Positions 6,922-14,755 of a DNA stretch of 16,945 nt are shown here, in pieces. The notes under the pieces were generated by a model. That model was not told the DNA's origin and searched no databases. It worked only from the letters and a program-made list of their open reading frames with translations. Both the position numbers and the translations under genes were made by a program. Every line of letters starts with the position of its first letter. Position 1 is the stretch's first letter. The stretch is from Gammaproteobacteria bacterium (GTDB taxonomy: Bacteria > Pseudomonadota > Gammaproteobacteria > Arenicellales > Arenicellaceae). Location of the stretch: the NCBI GenBank assembly GCA_030426005.1, contig JAUHZM010000032.1:1-16945 (forward strand), read 5' to 3'.

Positions 6922-8109
6922 ATGAATATGTGTGATCGATTGACATTCGCTCAGCGCCATAAACCACGATTGGCGCCGCGCGCCAAGCAATCAGGCGTGG
7001 TCTTAGTGGTGGTGGTCGCAGCGGTGGTGCTGATGGTGACCTTATTGGCGTTAATGATCGAAGAGCAGCATATTTTGACGCGGCGTCTGGGTAATCAAAA
7101 GATATCGGACCAAGGGTTTCACTATGCGCAGGGCGTAACCGCCTGGGCTGAGCGCGTGCTGCATGATGACCCGAACCGTACCGTCGATTACTTGGGTGAA
7201 AAGTGGGCTAAGTTCGGACGCCCTGAACCTGAGCCAGAAGAAGGCGAAGACGAGGGTTTTTCGCTCGATACCCGCAGAAGTCGAGAAGAAGAGGAAGAAG
7301 AGAAAGTAGTACTGGATTTTGGCATCGATGGTCTCGAATACAGTATTGATGATTTGCAGGGTCGGTATAACTTAAACAACCTTTCGGCGGCAGACAAAAC
7401 CCTAATTCAACAGCAAAAGCGCATTTATTTGAACTTGCTCGAAGTACTGGAAATTGGTGAATTTGATGAGCGTGCGATTCTGGTTGATAGTTTAATTGAT
7501 TGGATGGACGCCAATGATTTATCAACCGGCATGGGAAAAGAAAGTGGCGATTACGCAAGTCGAACCACACCCTATTATGCCGCAGATCAAAAACTCACTT
7601 CGCTGGGTGAACTGCGTTTTGTGGATGGTTACACAGAAGAAATCATCAATGCCCTGGCGCCCTTTGTTACGGTCTTGCCGGTGGATAATGCAGCCATTAA
7701 TATCAACACCACCACACCCGAGGTGCTGGCCAGTTTGAGCAGTGCGCCGGTGACTGATATGGGGTCGGTAATTGCCTTTTTGGCGCAGCGCGAACAACCC
7801 GGATTTCAAGGTTTTCAGCCACCGCAACTCGAAGATGCGAAGTCTGCTATCATCGGTGTTTCTGTGCTTGGAGCCCAACCTGCGAGCAACACCATGACGC
7901 AGGTAAACAGCCAGTATTTTCAAATCAACAGCCGCGTTACTTTAGGTGATTACGTGTACTGCATGCAAACCGTTGTGTTACGAGAGAGTGCCACGGAAGA
8001 GTCTGCAAAAACACCGAAAGTCAGTGTGCTGAGTCGCCAACATAATACGCTTTGCGAAGAACAGAGCACCACAACAAACAACAGCGATGAAGATATTTCT
8101 AAATCTTGA
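6922..8109 (+). CDS. gspK: Type II secretion minor pseudopilin GspK
   Basis: GspK caps the pseudopilus tip with GspI and GspJ. The product has 395 residues. A basic leader ends in QSG|VVLVVVVAAVVL (likely cleavage after G25); as usual for GspK there is no glutamate at mature position 5. Family segments are GFHYAQGVTAWAERVL, DLQGRYNLNNL, LVDSLIDWMDAND and NAAININTTTPEVLASL, the last from the alpha-helical region. An acidic insertion at about residues 101-128 contains PEPEPEEGEDEG and a run of glutamates. ATG 6922 is preceded by AGGA (6909-6912) at nine bases; a TTG at 6919 and an ATG at 6928 are alternatives. The 3' end overlaps gspL by 23 bases. Confidence 0.93.
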   Translation: MNMCDRLTFAQRHKPRLAPRAKQSGVVLVVVVAAVVLMVTLLALMIEEQHILTRRLGNQKISDQGFHYAQGVTAWAERVLHDDPNRTVDYLGEKWAKFGRPEPEPEEGEDEGFSLDTRRSREEEEEEKVVLDFGIDGLEYSIDDLQGRYNLNNLSAADKTLIQQQKRIYLNLLEVLEIGEFDERAILVDSLIDWMDANDLSTGMGKESGDYASRTTPYYAADQKLTSLGELRFVDGYTEEIINALAPFVTVLPVDNAAININTTTPEVLASLSSAPVTDMGSVIAFLAQREQPGFQGFQPPQLEDAKSAIIGVSVLGAQPASNTMTQVNSQYFQINSRVTLGDYVYCMQTVVLRESATEESAKTPKVSVLSRQHNTLCEEQSTTTNNSDEDISKS

Positions 8110-9256
8110 ACCACCGTATGAATGGGTTCGGGTCAACGGATTGAAGGTTGAGGCGTTCGGTGAAGTCGATCAGCTCAACGAATACCCAATTGGCGACGAA
8201 GATGAGGTGGTCGGGGTCATTCCCTCCGCAGCGGTCACCATGCACCGCGTGACACTGCCGGCGAAAACCCGCAAACAATTTGCCACGGCATTGCCTTATG
8301 CGCTTGAAGAAGCGATCTCAGAGGACGTCGACAACGTGCATTTTGTGTACCCGGTTTGGAAAGCGGGCGAAGCTTGTAATGTGTATACCGTTTCTAAGCA
8401 GCGAATGCGTGAATGGCAAGCCTTGGCAACGGAAAATCAATTGCCGGTACAACAACTACTGCCGAGTCACGCACTGGTTCCTTTTCATGAGGCGGCAGAG
8501 TGTTCGCTCGCGCTGGTTGGTGACCAAGTCATCGCGCACAACAAAAACGGGTACGGGATCAGCCTTGATCGCGATCTCCTGGATGTTTGGCTGCTCGAAA
8601 TGCCGGTCACCACCACCATCGCAGTGAATAATGAGGACCTCACGGAGTCGTTGATTGCAAAGCACGCGGACCGGGATTTTCGTCATTGGCCATTTGGTCA
8701 TAAGATGGCGCACTGGCTGGAATACCCATGGCAAGCAACGGTCGATCTATGGGGTGAAAAATATCAGCCACGCGTACGACGACACAGAAAAGGGGCGATG
8801 TTGATCCCCGTGCTCTTAATCGCTGGTGCTCTTTTGTTGAAGTTAGGCTATGACACTTATCGCTACATTGCATTGCACAGTGAGATTGCGGCGATACAGC
8901 GTGAGTCACAAAATGTCATTAAGAACACGTTCCCGGAGCTTGGTGACGTGCCGGCCGGCACTGAGCGCACATTAATCGAGCGCGCCATCCAGCAGCGCCA
9001 AAGCCCCGCTGCTAAGAAGAGCGTGCATTCCGCATTGGCAGAAGTGGCGGCGGTGCTATCACGTAATAGGGTGACATTAACCAGCATTGTATATCGCAAT
9101 GAGGAGTTGATTGTGACCTGCTTGCTGAATAATTTCTCTCAAGTGGATTTGATTAATACTCAGTTGAATGCGCGAAAATCAATCAGCTCAACATTGCAGT
9201 CGTCAGCGTCGGAAGACGGTAAGGTGATTGCCAGCTACAGTATTCGACAACGCTAG
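8087..9256 (+). CDS. gspL: Type II secretion inner-membrane platform protein GspL
   Basis: GspL links the cytoplasmic ATPase GspE to the inner-membrane platform and partners GspM. The 389-residue protein has a cytoplasmic actin-like domain (about 1-225; RVTLPAKTRKQFATALPYALEE is typical), one membrane helix at about 237-255, and a periplasmic ferredoxin-like domain (about 260-389) ending in ASYSIRQR. Its start lies inside the end of gspK (23-base overlap), which suggests translational coupling. gspM follows nine bases after the stop. The partner ATPase GspE is not encoded in this window. Confidence 0.94.
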   Translation: MKIFLNLEPPYEWVRVNGLKVEAFGEVDQLNEYPIGDEDEVVGVIPSAAVTMHRVTLPAKTRKQFATALPYALEEAISEDVDNVHFVYPVWKAGEACNVYTVSKQRMREWQALATENQLPVQQLLPSHALVPFHEAAECSLALVGDQVIAHNKNGYGISLDRDLLDVWLLEMPVTTTIAVNNEDLTESLIAKHADRDFRHWPFGHKMAHWLEYPWQATVDLWGEKYQPRVRRHRKGAMLIPVLLIAGALLLKLGYDTYRYIALHSEIAAIQRESQNVIKNTFPELGDVPAGTERTLIERAIQQRQSPAAKKSVHSALAEVAAVLSRNRVTLTSIVYRNEELIVTCLLNNFSQVDLINTQLNARKSISSTLQSSASEDGKVIASYSIRQR

Positions 9257-9265
9257 GCGGATGAG

Positions 9266-9763
9266 ATGGATAAATTAAAAAAATACTGGTTCGGTTTACA
9301 GGAACGTGAGCGACTCACCTTGGGCGTTGGCGGTGTGCTGGCATTTTTGATTGTCTTTTATATGGCGATTTGGCGACCATGGCATCATGCGATTGATTAC
9401 ATGGAGAACTCGATTCAGGCGCTGCGCGGCAACTTGGTTTGGATGCGGCAACAAAGCGATGTGTTGGCAGCCGGTGGGGCAGCGCCAGCTAGTCAGCAAG
9501 TTCGTGGGGCGAATCAGTCACTGATATCGGTTATTGAACAGACTGCCAATCGGCAAAAAATTAGCCAATCCATTCAACAGTTGACACCGTCGGCTGACGG
9601 CACTGAGGTGCGCGTGGTCTTGGAAGACGTCAATTTTAATTTGTGGATCACCTGGATCGACGCGCTGTTCAAACAGTATGGTGTGGACATTAAACAGATC
9701 ACCGCGGAACGGGTTGAGGACAAGCCAAACACAGCGGAAATTAGAGTCACCTTTGTTCGGTAA
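9266..9763 (+). CDS. gspM: Type II secretion inner-membrane platform protein GspM
   Basis: GspM is a bitopic inner-membrane protein that binds and stabilises GspL in the type II platform. The 165 residues contain a short basic cytoplasmic start (MDKLKKYWFGLQERERLT), a membrane helix at about 18-36, a periplasmic coiled segment (YMENSIQALRGNLVWMRQQ), and a C-terminal ferredoxin-like domain with VNFNLWITWIDALFKQYGV, a recognisable GspM pattern. The start is supported by AGGCGG (9255-9260) five bases before ATG 9266; an ATG at 9261 is a less likely alternative in another frame. It is the last gene of this operon: no gspN follows, and a strong terminator lies downstream. Confidence 0.92.
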   Translation: MDKLKKYWFGLQERERLTLGVGGVLAFLIVFYMAIWRPWHHAIDYMENSIQALRGNLVWMRQQSDVLAAGGAAPASQQVRGANQSLISVIEQTANRQKISQSIQQLTPSADGTEVRVVLEDVNFNLWITWIDALFKQYGVDIKQITAERVEDKPNTAEIRVTFVR

Positions 9764-9807
9764 GGGGCAAAGCCTCTTTGAAACTGATAAGCGCTTGAAT
9801 GCGCAAT

Positions 9808-9836
9808 AAAAAAGCCCGCTGATAGCGGGCTTTTTT
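9808..9836. terminator. Bidirectional rho-independent terminator between gspM and the cytochrome c5 gene
   Basis: GCCCGCT (9814-9820) and AGCGGGC (9824-9830) form a perfect seven-base-pair stem with loop GAT. It is flanked by six A bases on the left and six T bases on the right, so it works for both converging transcripts. Confidence 0.93.
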
Positions 9837-9859
9837 ATAATTTGTGTAAAGTGCGTTGA

Positions 9860-10339
9860 TTACTTGGATTTGCTAACCATGTAATCAACAGCAGCTTTGA
9901 CTTCAGCATCAGACAGCGCGCCGTTGCCGCCTTTGGCAGGCATATTGTTAATCCCGTTAATCGCATTGTTATACAGTGTTTCGATGCCCTTGGCGATGCG
10001 AGGTGCCCAGCCAGCTACGTCACCAACAACAGGGGCAGCTAATGTGCCGCTGTCATGACAGGCTGCACAGCTCGCATAGACTTCCTCGGCGGTTTTTGGT
10101 GCTGTGGCCACTGCGATCGGTGCTGCGACTGACTCCGCCGAAAACTTACCGACCGGCGCAATACGTTCAGCAACAGATTGTGTGTTTTCCAGTTCATACT
10201 GCTCATCAAGGCGAGCATTTACATCGCTGGAAGCGAAGCTGGCGAGCACGACTAACAAAACAGTCAACGCGGTCATCGCGAGTATCATGATGATAAATAA
10301 ACGTGAGAACGTTGAATCGTTCATTTGTGATTCACTCAT
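9860..10339 (-). CDS. Membrane-anchored cytochrome c5-type protein
   Basis: A small electron-transfer haem protein facing the periplasm. The 159 residues have an N-terminal membrane helix at about 14-36 (not obviously cleaved), a linker rich in alanine and valine (about 40-80), and a class I cytochrome c domain with the haem-binding motif CAACH at 91-95. The segment GDVAGWAPRIAKGIETLYNNAI is characteristic of the c5 family, and the axial methionine is M133 in NNMPAKGG. The start is supported by AGGAAG five bases upstream (10345-10350). A TATAAA read on the minus strand at 10382-10377 could be its -10 box, without a clear -35. The electron donor and acceptor are not shown by the context; delivery to a terminal oxidase is plausible. 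Confidence 0.92.
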   Translation of the reverse strand: MSESQMNDSTFSRLFIIMILAMTALTVLLVVLASFASSDVNARLDEQYELENTQSVAERIAPVGKFSAESVAAPIAVATAPKTAEEVYASCAACHDSGTLAAPVVGDVAGWAPRIAKGIETLYNNAINGINNMPAKGGNGALSDAEVKAAVDYMVSKSK

Positions 10340-10426
10340 TTGTGCTTCCTATTTTTAATTTGCTGATTTACGTCGCTTTATAGAGTGCTTGCGGATCGAG
10401 TCTGCGAGCGCACTGTGTATCTGGTC

Positions 10427-10452
10427 AAAACGGCGGAGGAACAGCGCCGCCG
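10427..10452 (-). terminator. Weak terminator-like hairpin after the yjgR-type gene
   Basis: CGGCGG (10431-10436) pairs with CCGCCG (10447-10452) around a ten-base loop. On the minus strand it is followed by only four T bases (10430-10427). It lies about 80 bases beyond the stop of the upstream minus-strand gene. It could be a terminator or just a structured intergenic element. Confidence 0.35.
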
Positions 10453-10530
10453 GATAAAAACGGGGGCGATTATAGCTTATCTGTAGAGTTGGAAAAACAC
10501 TTTTGATGCGCATTCAGCACCTCATAATGT

Positions 10531-12021
10531 TTATCGGCCCTTGAACAGCGAGCCTAAAACTCCGCGTACCAAACGTTGCCCCAAGCGTGAACCAATCGCG
10601 CGTGCGGCGCTGCTCACAAAAGCCTCGGTCGGCGTTTGGCGTCGGGAGCGACGACTGCTGCTACGAGAGCTGCGTGATCGCGCGTCTTCGAGTTCTTCCA
10701 TCCGCTCTAATTCTGCTTCGCGCGCCAAATTTTCAGCAGCGCGCTTGGCCAGCATTTCATGAGCGGACTCGCGGTCGACCGCTTGATCATAACGACCACG
10801 GTACGGCGAACGGTCGATTTGTTCCGCACGTTCGGTTTTATTCATGGGGCCGATGCGGGACTCTGGTGGACGAATTAGGATCTGTTGGACCTCTGTCGGC
10901 ACGCCATCGGCATCTAGGGTGCTAACGAGTGCCTCACCAACGCCGAGTTCCGTGATCACAGCGCCGGTGTCGATGGCTGGATTTGGTCTAAATGTTTCCG
11001 CGACGGTTTTGACCGCTTTTTTGTCTTTCGGTGTAAAGGCTCGCAAAGCGTGTTGAATCTTTAATCCGAGCTGCCCGAGAATTTCTTCAGGTACGTCCAG
11101 CGGGCTTTGTGAAATAAAGTAGATGCCAACGCCTTTGGAGCGAATTAGACGCACGACTTGTTCAATCTTATCGATCAGCACTTTGGGAGCATCGTCAAAC
11201 AAGAGATGCGCTTCGTCGAAGAACATCACGAACTTAGGTTTGGCCGCGTCGCCGACTTCCGGTAGCGTCTCGTATAATTCCGAAAGCAGCCAGAGCAGGA
11301 ATGTAGCGTACAATTTTGGCGACTTCTGGATTAGGGTGCTGGCATGCAATATGTTGATCACACCGCGTCCCGAGAAGTCCAAACTCATTAGGTCTCGCAG
11401 CTCGATGGCCGGCTCACCTAAAAGGAATTCAGCACCTTGTTCCTCTAAAACCAGCAGTCCGCGTTGGATTGCGCCGATGCTGGCGGTGGAGATGTTGCCG
11501 TATTCGGCTTTGAGTTCAGCACGATTCTCGCCCATCCAGATCAGCATTGAGCGCAAATCTTTGAGGTCCAGAATCAACATGCCCTCGTCGTCGGCGATCT
11601 TAAAGCAGGAATACAGAATGCCGGTTTGAGTTTCATTCAGTTCCAATAGGTTAGACAGCAGGAGTGGTCCAATCTCACTAACTGTGGTGCGAATTGGGTG
11701 GCCGTGCTCACCAAACAGGTCCCAAAAAACCACCGGGTTGCCCTGCATTTCATAATCTTCGATGCCGATGATGTCGATTCGTTCATCGATTTTTGGGTGT
11801 GGCTTGGCTGCTTTCCCGACCCCTGACACATCGCCTTTGACGTCTGCCAGAAAGACTGGAACACCGGCTTTAGAAAAGTTTTCCGCCAGAATCTGCAAAG
11901 TCACTGTTTTACCGGTGCCGGTGGCACCAGCGACCATGCCATGTCGGTTCGCCATACTGGCATCCATGAAAACAGTCTGTTTGCCATTGCCGCCGATTAA
12001 TAGATTTATGTTGTCAGACAT
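10531..12021 (-). CDS. yjgR: YjgR/DUF853-type HerA-like ATPase
   Basis: The 496-residue protein belongs to the HerA/FtsK superfamily of hexameric DNA-translocating ATPases, DUF853 branch, close to E. coli YjgR in wording throughout. The Walker A motif GATGTGKT is at 32-39 and Walker B FVMFFDEAH at 264-272. Other conserved segments are FLADVKGDVSGV, SASIGAIQRGLLVLE-like text at about 180-193, GVGIYFISQSPLDVPEEILGQL and IQHALRAFTPKDKKAVKT. The C-terminal 70 residues are charged, with an arginine/serine-rich stretch (RSRSSRSSSRRSRR) before the family tail RLVRGVLGSLFKGR. No nurA-like nuclease gene is adjacent. The physiological role of YjgR proteins is not established to my knowledge. The start has no clear ribosome binding site. 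Confidence 0.93.
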   Translation of the reverse strand: MSDNINLLIGGNGKQTVFMDASMANRHGMVAGATGTGKTVTLQILAENFSKAGVPVFLADVKGDVSGVGKAAKPHPKIDERIDIIGIEDYEMQGNPVVFWDLFGEHGHPIRTTVSEIGPLLLSNLLELNETQTGILYSCFKIADDEGMLILDLKDLRSMLIWMGENRAELKAEYGNISTASIGAIQRGLLVLEEQGAEFLLGEPAIELRDLMSLDFSGRGVINILHASTLIQKSPKLYATFLLWLLSELYETLPEVGDAAKPKFVMFFDEAHLLFDDAPKVLIDKIEQVVRLIRSKGVGIYFISQSPLDVPEEILGQLGLKIQHALRAFTPKDKKAVKTVAETFRPNPAIDTGAVITELGVGEALVSTLDADGVPTEVQQILIRPPESRIGPMNKTERAEQIDRSPYRGRYDQAVDRESAHEMLAKRAAENLAREAELERMEELEDARSRSSRSSSRRSRRQTPTEAFVSSAARAIGSRLGQRLVRGVLGSLFKGR

Positions 12022-12281
12022 CAGAAAATAACGCGCGTGATAAATAGTTGATTCAGTTTACCGCCTCTGAGCGTGTGCGTGAATAGCGGAACGTTTTTCG
12101 AGGAGAGCACCTTATCGGGATTACGGGCGTTGGTAAAGATAAAGCAGGCAAAAGCGGTGGAAAATAGCGTATCGCAACAGGATTTGTTTCTCTCTTGCAT
12201 TGGGTCTGCGCTATAGTCGGTATTGAGGGGCGTCGGATGTAATGGCCGTTGGTCGCGGTAGTAGCGAGGTGAATACCGGGT
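12022..12281. other. Divergent intergenic region, 260 bases
   Basis: The space between the divergent yjgR-type gene and the coiled-coil gene should hold both promoters. A TATAGT at 12212-12217 resembles a -10 box for the rightward gene, but no -35 lies at a proper distance. The ribosome binding site GAGGTGA (12266-12272) sits nine bases before the ATG at 12282. No small ORF, repeat or terminator is convincing here. Confidence 0.4.
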
Positions 12282-12809
12282 ATGTCAGATCAGGATAAAC
12301 AGCTTAATGTTGATTTTAATGAGCTTAGCACTCGTGATGCAAGCTCACCGACAAGTCAAAGCAGTGGCGTAGAACAGCGATTTGACGCGCTTGAAGCGAG
12401 GTTGGAAGCTGATTTTGAGGCTGTAAAACAACGCCTACTCGCAAAGATGGCCAAGCTGGATCAGACGGTTACGGAGTCCATCGACGCATTGAACCAGCGG
12501 ATCACCGCTGAGCACCGTCGCCGAGACCAAGAGTTTAAGGTGCTGCAAGACAAAATTACCCAGGCCGAGTTGGGCTTGAATGACGCGATTGCCAAGATGG
12601 AGGACCAGGCACACCAGGACCTGGCTGAAGTACGTCTATCGTTGGAAGAGAGTCATAATGACTTGCTTGAACAGACCGCGAGCACGCAAGCTGAGTTGAC
12701 ATCGCGACTGGAAAAGCAAAAAGAAGAGTTACAAACCGACAAGGTCGGACGACAAGCATTGGCAAAAATGCTCGATGAAGTGGCCTTAAAGTTGCGCGGC
12801 GCGGAGTGA
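12282..12809 (+). CDS. Coiled-coil protein of unknown function
   Basis: Not recognised as a named family. The 175-residue product is strongly hydrophilic, with no signal peptide, membrane helix or cysteine. After a flexible first 28 residues rich in serine and threonine (STRDASSPTSQSSG), almost the whole protein shows charged heptad-like helix: FDALEARLEADFEAVKQRLL, KMAKLDQTVTESIDALNQR, then a long stretch to RQALAKMLDEVALKLRGAE. It therefore looks like a soluble elongated helical protein, probably oligomeric. The start has a good GAGGTGA site. It lies divergent from the yjgR-type ATPase gene and 82 bases before the metallopeptidase gene, so it might function with either; this is only positional. 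Tropomyosin- or apolipoprotein-like matches in a search would be low-complexity similarity. Confidence 0.8.
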   Translation: MSDQDKQLNVDFNELSTRDASSPTSQSSGVEQRFDALEARLEADFEAVKQRLLAKMAKLDQTVTESIDALNQRITAEHRRRDQEFKVLQDKITQAELGLNDAIAKMEDQAHQDLAEVRLSLEESHNDLLEQTASTQAELTSRLEKQKEELQTDKVGRQALAKMLDEVALKLRGAE

Positions 12810-12838
12810 CCAGCGGCGCTATTGCGGGTTCCCCATGC

Positions 12839-12866
12839 TTGGCTGTAGACTGGGCAAACCTATTTA
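12839..12866 (+). promoter_or_regulatory. Possible promoter before the ypfJ-type gene
   Basis: TTGGCT (12839-12844) and TATTTA (12861-12866) with a 16-base spacer lie 25 bases before the ATG at 12892. The matches to consensus are partial (four and three of six), so this is tentative. Confidence 0.25.
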
Positions 12867-12891
12867 GACACCAAACTATGAGGCAATAACG

Positions 12892-13740
12892 ATGCGGTGG
12901 CGTGGAAGACGACAGAGTGGCAATGTAGAAGATCGACGCGGACGGGGGTTGATACGAAGTAAAAAGGGGGTAGGCGGCGGCGCCATGATTATTTTAATTC
13001 TCGCTGGCCTGTTTTTTGGCGAAGATGTACAAAAAATCTTGTCGTTATTTGTTGGGAACTCGGGTACGCAAACTGCGAGTAATCAACAACAGACCGCAAC
13101 GCCAGCGCAAAATGACGAAGCGAAACAGTTTGTCTCCGTGGTCTTGGCTGAGACCGAAGACACGTGGGCCGCGGTGTTTGCGCAAGCCGGTCAGCGCTAT
13201 CAACCACCCAAGCTGGTTTTGTATCAGGATCAAGTGCAGTCGGCATGCGGTATGAGTTCTTCGGCGTCGGGACCGTTTTACTGCCCCGGTGATTACCAGA
13301 TTTACATTGATTTGAGTTTCTTAAACGAGCTTCGTCGTATGGGCGCGCCAGGTGATTTCGCGTTCGCATACGTGATTGCACACGAAGTTGGCCACCACAT
13401 TCAAAACCTGACAGGGACGGCTACTCAAGTTCGTCAATTGCAGTCACGCGCTTCGCGTGCTGAGGCGAATGCCTTGTCGGTGCGGATGGAATTGCAAGCT
13501 GACTGCTATGCGGGTATCTGGACTAATCACACCGAGAAACGTGCAGCACTGCTGGAACCAGGCGATATCGAAGAAGGTTTGGCGGCGGCCGCTGCAGTTG
13601 GTGATGATCGGCTGTTAAAGCAAGCTGGCCGTGCGCCGCGACGTGAGAATTTCACGCATGGTAGTTCGCAAGAACGTATGCAATGGTTTCAGCGAGGTAT
13701 GCAAACTGGTGATATTCAGGCGTGTAACACCTTTGGCTAA
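12892..13740 (+). CDS. ypfJ: YpfJ-type neutral zinc metallopeptidase
   Basis: The 282-residue protein is a membrane-anchored zinc peptidase-like protein of the YpfJ family (Pfam Zn_peptidase). The N-terminus RWRGRRQSGNVEDRRG is the family signature, followed by a membrane helix at about 28-44 (GGGAMIILILAGLFFG), a linker rich in glutamine and threonine, and the catalytic domain. The zinc-binding HEVGH is at 164-168, and ELQADCYAG at 200-208 probably provides the third ligand. The segment ACGMSSSASGPFYCPGDYQIYID is split here as ACGMSSS and PFYCPGD, with two cysteines that could pair. It ends with the family text SSQERMQWFQRGMQTGD and ACNTF. The domain should face the periplasm. GAGG (12880-12883) lies eight bases before the ATG. 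The substrate is unknown. Confidence 0.93.
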   Translation: MRWRGRRQSGNVEDRRGRGLIRSKKGVGGGAMIILILAGLFFGEDVQKILSLFVGNSGTQTASNQQQTATPAQNDEAKQFVSVVLAETEDTWAAVFAQAGQRYQPPKLVLYQDQVQSACGMSSSASGPFYCPGDYQIYIDLSFLNELRRMGAPGDFAFAYVIAHEVGHHIQNLTGTATQVRQLQSRASRAEANALSVRMELQADCYAGIWTNHTEKRAALLEPGDIEEGLAAAAAVGDDRLLKQAGRAPRRENFTHGSSQERMQWFQRGMQTGDIQACNTFG

Positions 13741-13784
13741 ATCTGCGTAATTTATCAAGTTTGGGTTTGAACCCGGCTTACCTT

Positions 13785-13813
13785 AAAAGGGTTGCTAACT
13801 AGCAGCCCTTTTT
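13785..13813. terminator. Rho-independent terminator between ypfJ and ygfZ
   Basis: AAAAGGGTTGCT (13785-13796) pairs with AGCAGCCCTTTT (13801-13812) around loop AACT, with one T-G wobble pair. The T-run on the right serves the plus-strand gene and the A-run on the left gives a T-run for the converging minus-strand gene. Confidence 0.9.
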
Positions 13814-13829
13814 ATTTGCAATCGCTTGA

Positions 13830-14729
13830 TCAAGAACTTTTTCGTGGGGCTGGCAATGCGTATGGCTGGTCTGCCAACACTGAAATTGTCGAGCCATCGA
13901 CGAGTGCCAGTTGAGCGTCCAGCTGTTCGAGTCTGAGTACCACGAGTAACCGGTCCGAACCGGGTATCGCTGACACGATGGTACCTACCTGAGCACCAGG
14001 TTCGGAACCCTCGGTGAGCGTCACAATTTTATCACCAGGCCCAACGGTGTCGCTGACGTTATTCAGCGCGCAAAGGAACATGCGCTGCTTTAATTTTCCA
14101 AGGTAGTGCATGCGCGCCACGATTTCCTGCCCGGTGTAACACCCTTTTTTAAAATTGATGCCGTCAAGCGCATCCAGATTAATCATTTGGGGCACGAATT
14201 GTTCGGTTGTAGCGTCTGTGACGCGTGGTATCCCGTCGGCGATATCTGCAGCTAGCCAGGTCTGCAGGCCTTCGGTGCTCTCTGCGCTTGCTGGCTCGCT
14301 TGTAATGTCGATGTTGAGATACCGTCCCGCATACCACAGTCGGTAAGCGCTTGCAGACATTGTTTCAACCGTATGTGTTGCGGATTGCCCCTCTGACTTT
14401 GCGTTCTCAAGAAAGTGCCCCGTCAGCGTTGCCGTTGGTACTGATTCAATGTTGACGTCACTGCGTAGCACGTACATTTTCAATCGTTTGAGTAAAGTCG
14501 CTGTCAGAGATGTTTCCATCAGCAGGAAAAATTGCTGATCAGTTCGCCATAACTGAAATAAGCCGAGTAGTCGTCCCTTAGGATTACAGTATCCAGTAAA
14601 CTGCCATTGCCCCGGCGCTGAATTAACATCGTTGGTGAGTTGACCTTGCAAAAATTGGGCGGCATCTGTTCCGTGAATCCGGATCAGCGACAGGTGTGTC
14701 AGGGCGATGGGTGTGTTCATAGGTGTCAT
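13830..14729 (-). CDS. ygfZ: YgfZ, folate-binding protein for Fe-S enzyme maintenance
   Basis: YgfZ is a GcvT-like folate-dependent protein that helps maintain activity of certain Fe-S enzymes; in E. coli its loss lowers succinate dehydrogenase and MiaB activity. The 299-residue product has the N-terminal folate-binding features (LIRIHGTDAAQFLQGQLTND, then GYCNPKGRLLGLF) and the family signature KGCYTGQEIVARMHYLGK at about 195-212, with the key cysteine C197. The start is placed at ATG 14729, which aligns with the usual N-terminus; reading on to 14843 adds 38 residues of histidine-rich text unlike the family. No Shine-Dalgarno lies before it; instead a nine-codon mini-ORF (14755-14726) ends in a TGA that overlaps this ATG. 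A minus-strand TACAAT (14768-14763) could be the -10 box. It diverges from the succinate dehydrogenase genes. Confidence 0.93.
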   Translation of the reverse strand: MTPMNTPIALTHLSLIRIHGTDAAQFLQGQLTNDVNSAPGQWQFTGYCNPKGRLLGLFQLWRTDQQFFLLMETSLTATLLKRLKMYVLRSDVNIESVPTATLTGHFLENAKSEGQSATHTVETMSASAYRLWYAGRYLNIDITSEPASAESTEGLQTWLAADIADGIPRVTDATTEQFVPQMINLDALDGINFKKGCYTGQEIVARMHYLGKLKQRMFLCALNNVSDTVGPGDKIVTLTEGSEPGAQVGTIVSAIPGSDRLLVVLRLEQLDAQLALVDGSTISVLADQPYALPAPRKSS

Positions 14730-14755
14730 AAAAGCGTTACTGTGGTGGGCAACAT
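14726..14755 (-). other. Nine-codon upstream mini-ORF coupled to ygfZ (candidate)
   Basis: ATG at 14755 opens a nine-codon reading frame (MLPTTVTLL) whose TGA overlaps the ygfZ ATG as ATGA. A TACAAT lies seven bases before this ATG on the minus strand. The reading frame and overlap are seen directly; that it is translated is inference. Confidence 0.3.

Noticed and set aside
7522..7923. 133-codon minus-strand frame opposite gspK
   Set aside because: Antisense shadow of a recognised gene, with no ribosome binding site or domain.
11123..11629. 168-codon open frame on the plus strand inside the yjgR-type gene
   Set aside because: Antisense to a strongly conserved ATPase; serine- and arginine-rich translation typical of a shadow frame.
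12184..12217. Full sigma-70 promoter before the coiled-coil gene
   Set aside because: TATAGT is a fair -10, but the nearest -35-like sequences are 11 or 22 bases away, outside the working range.
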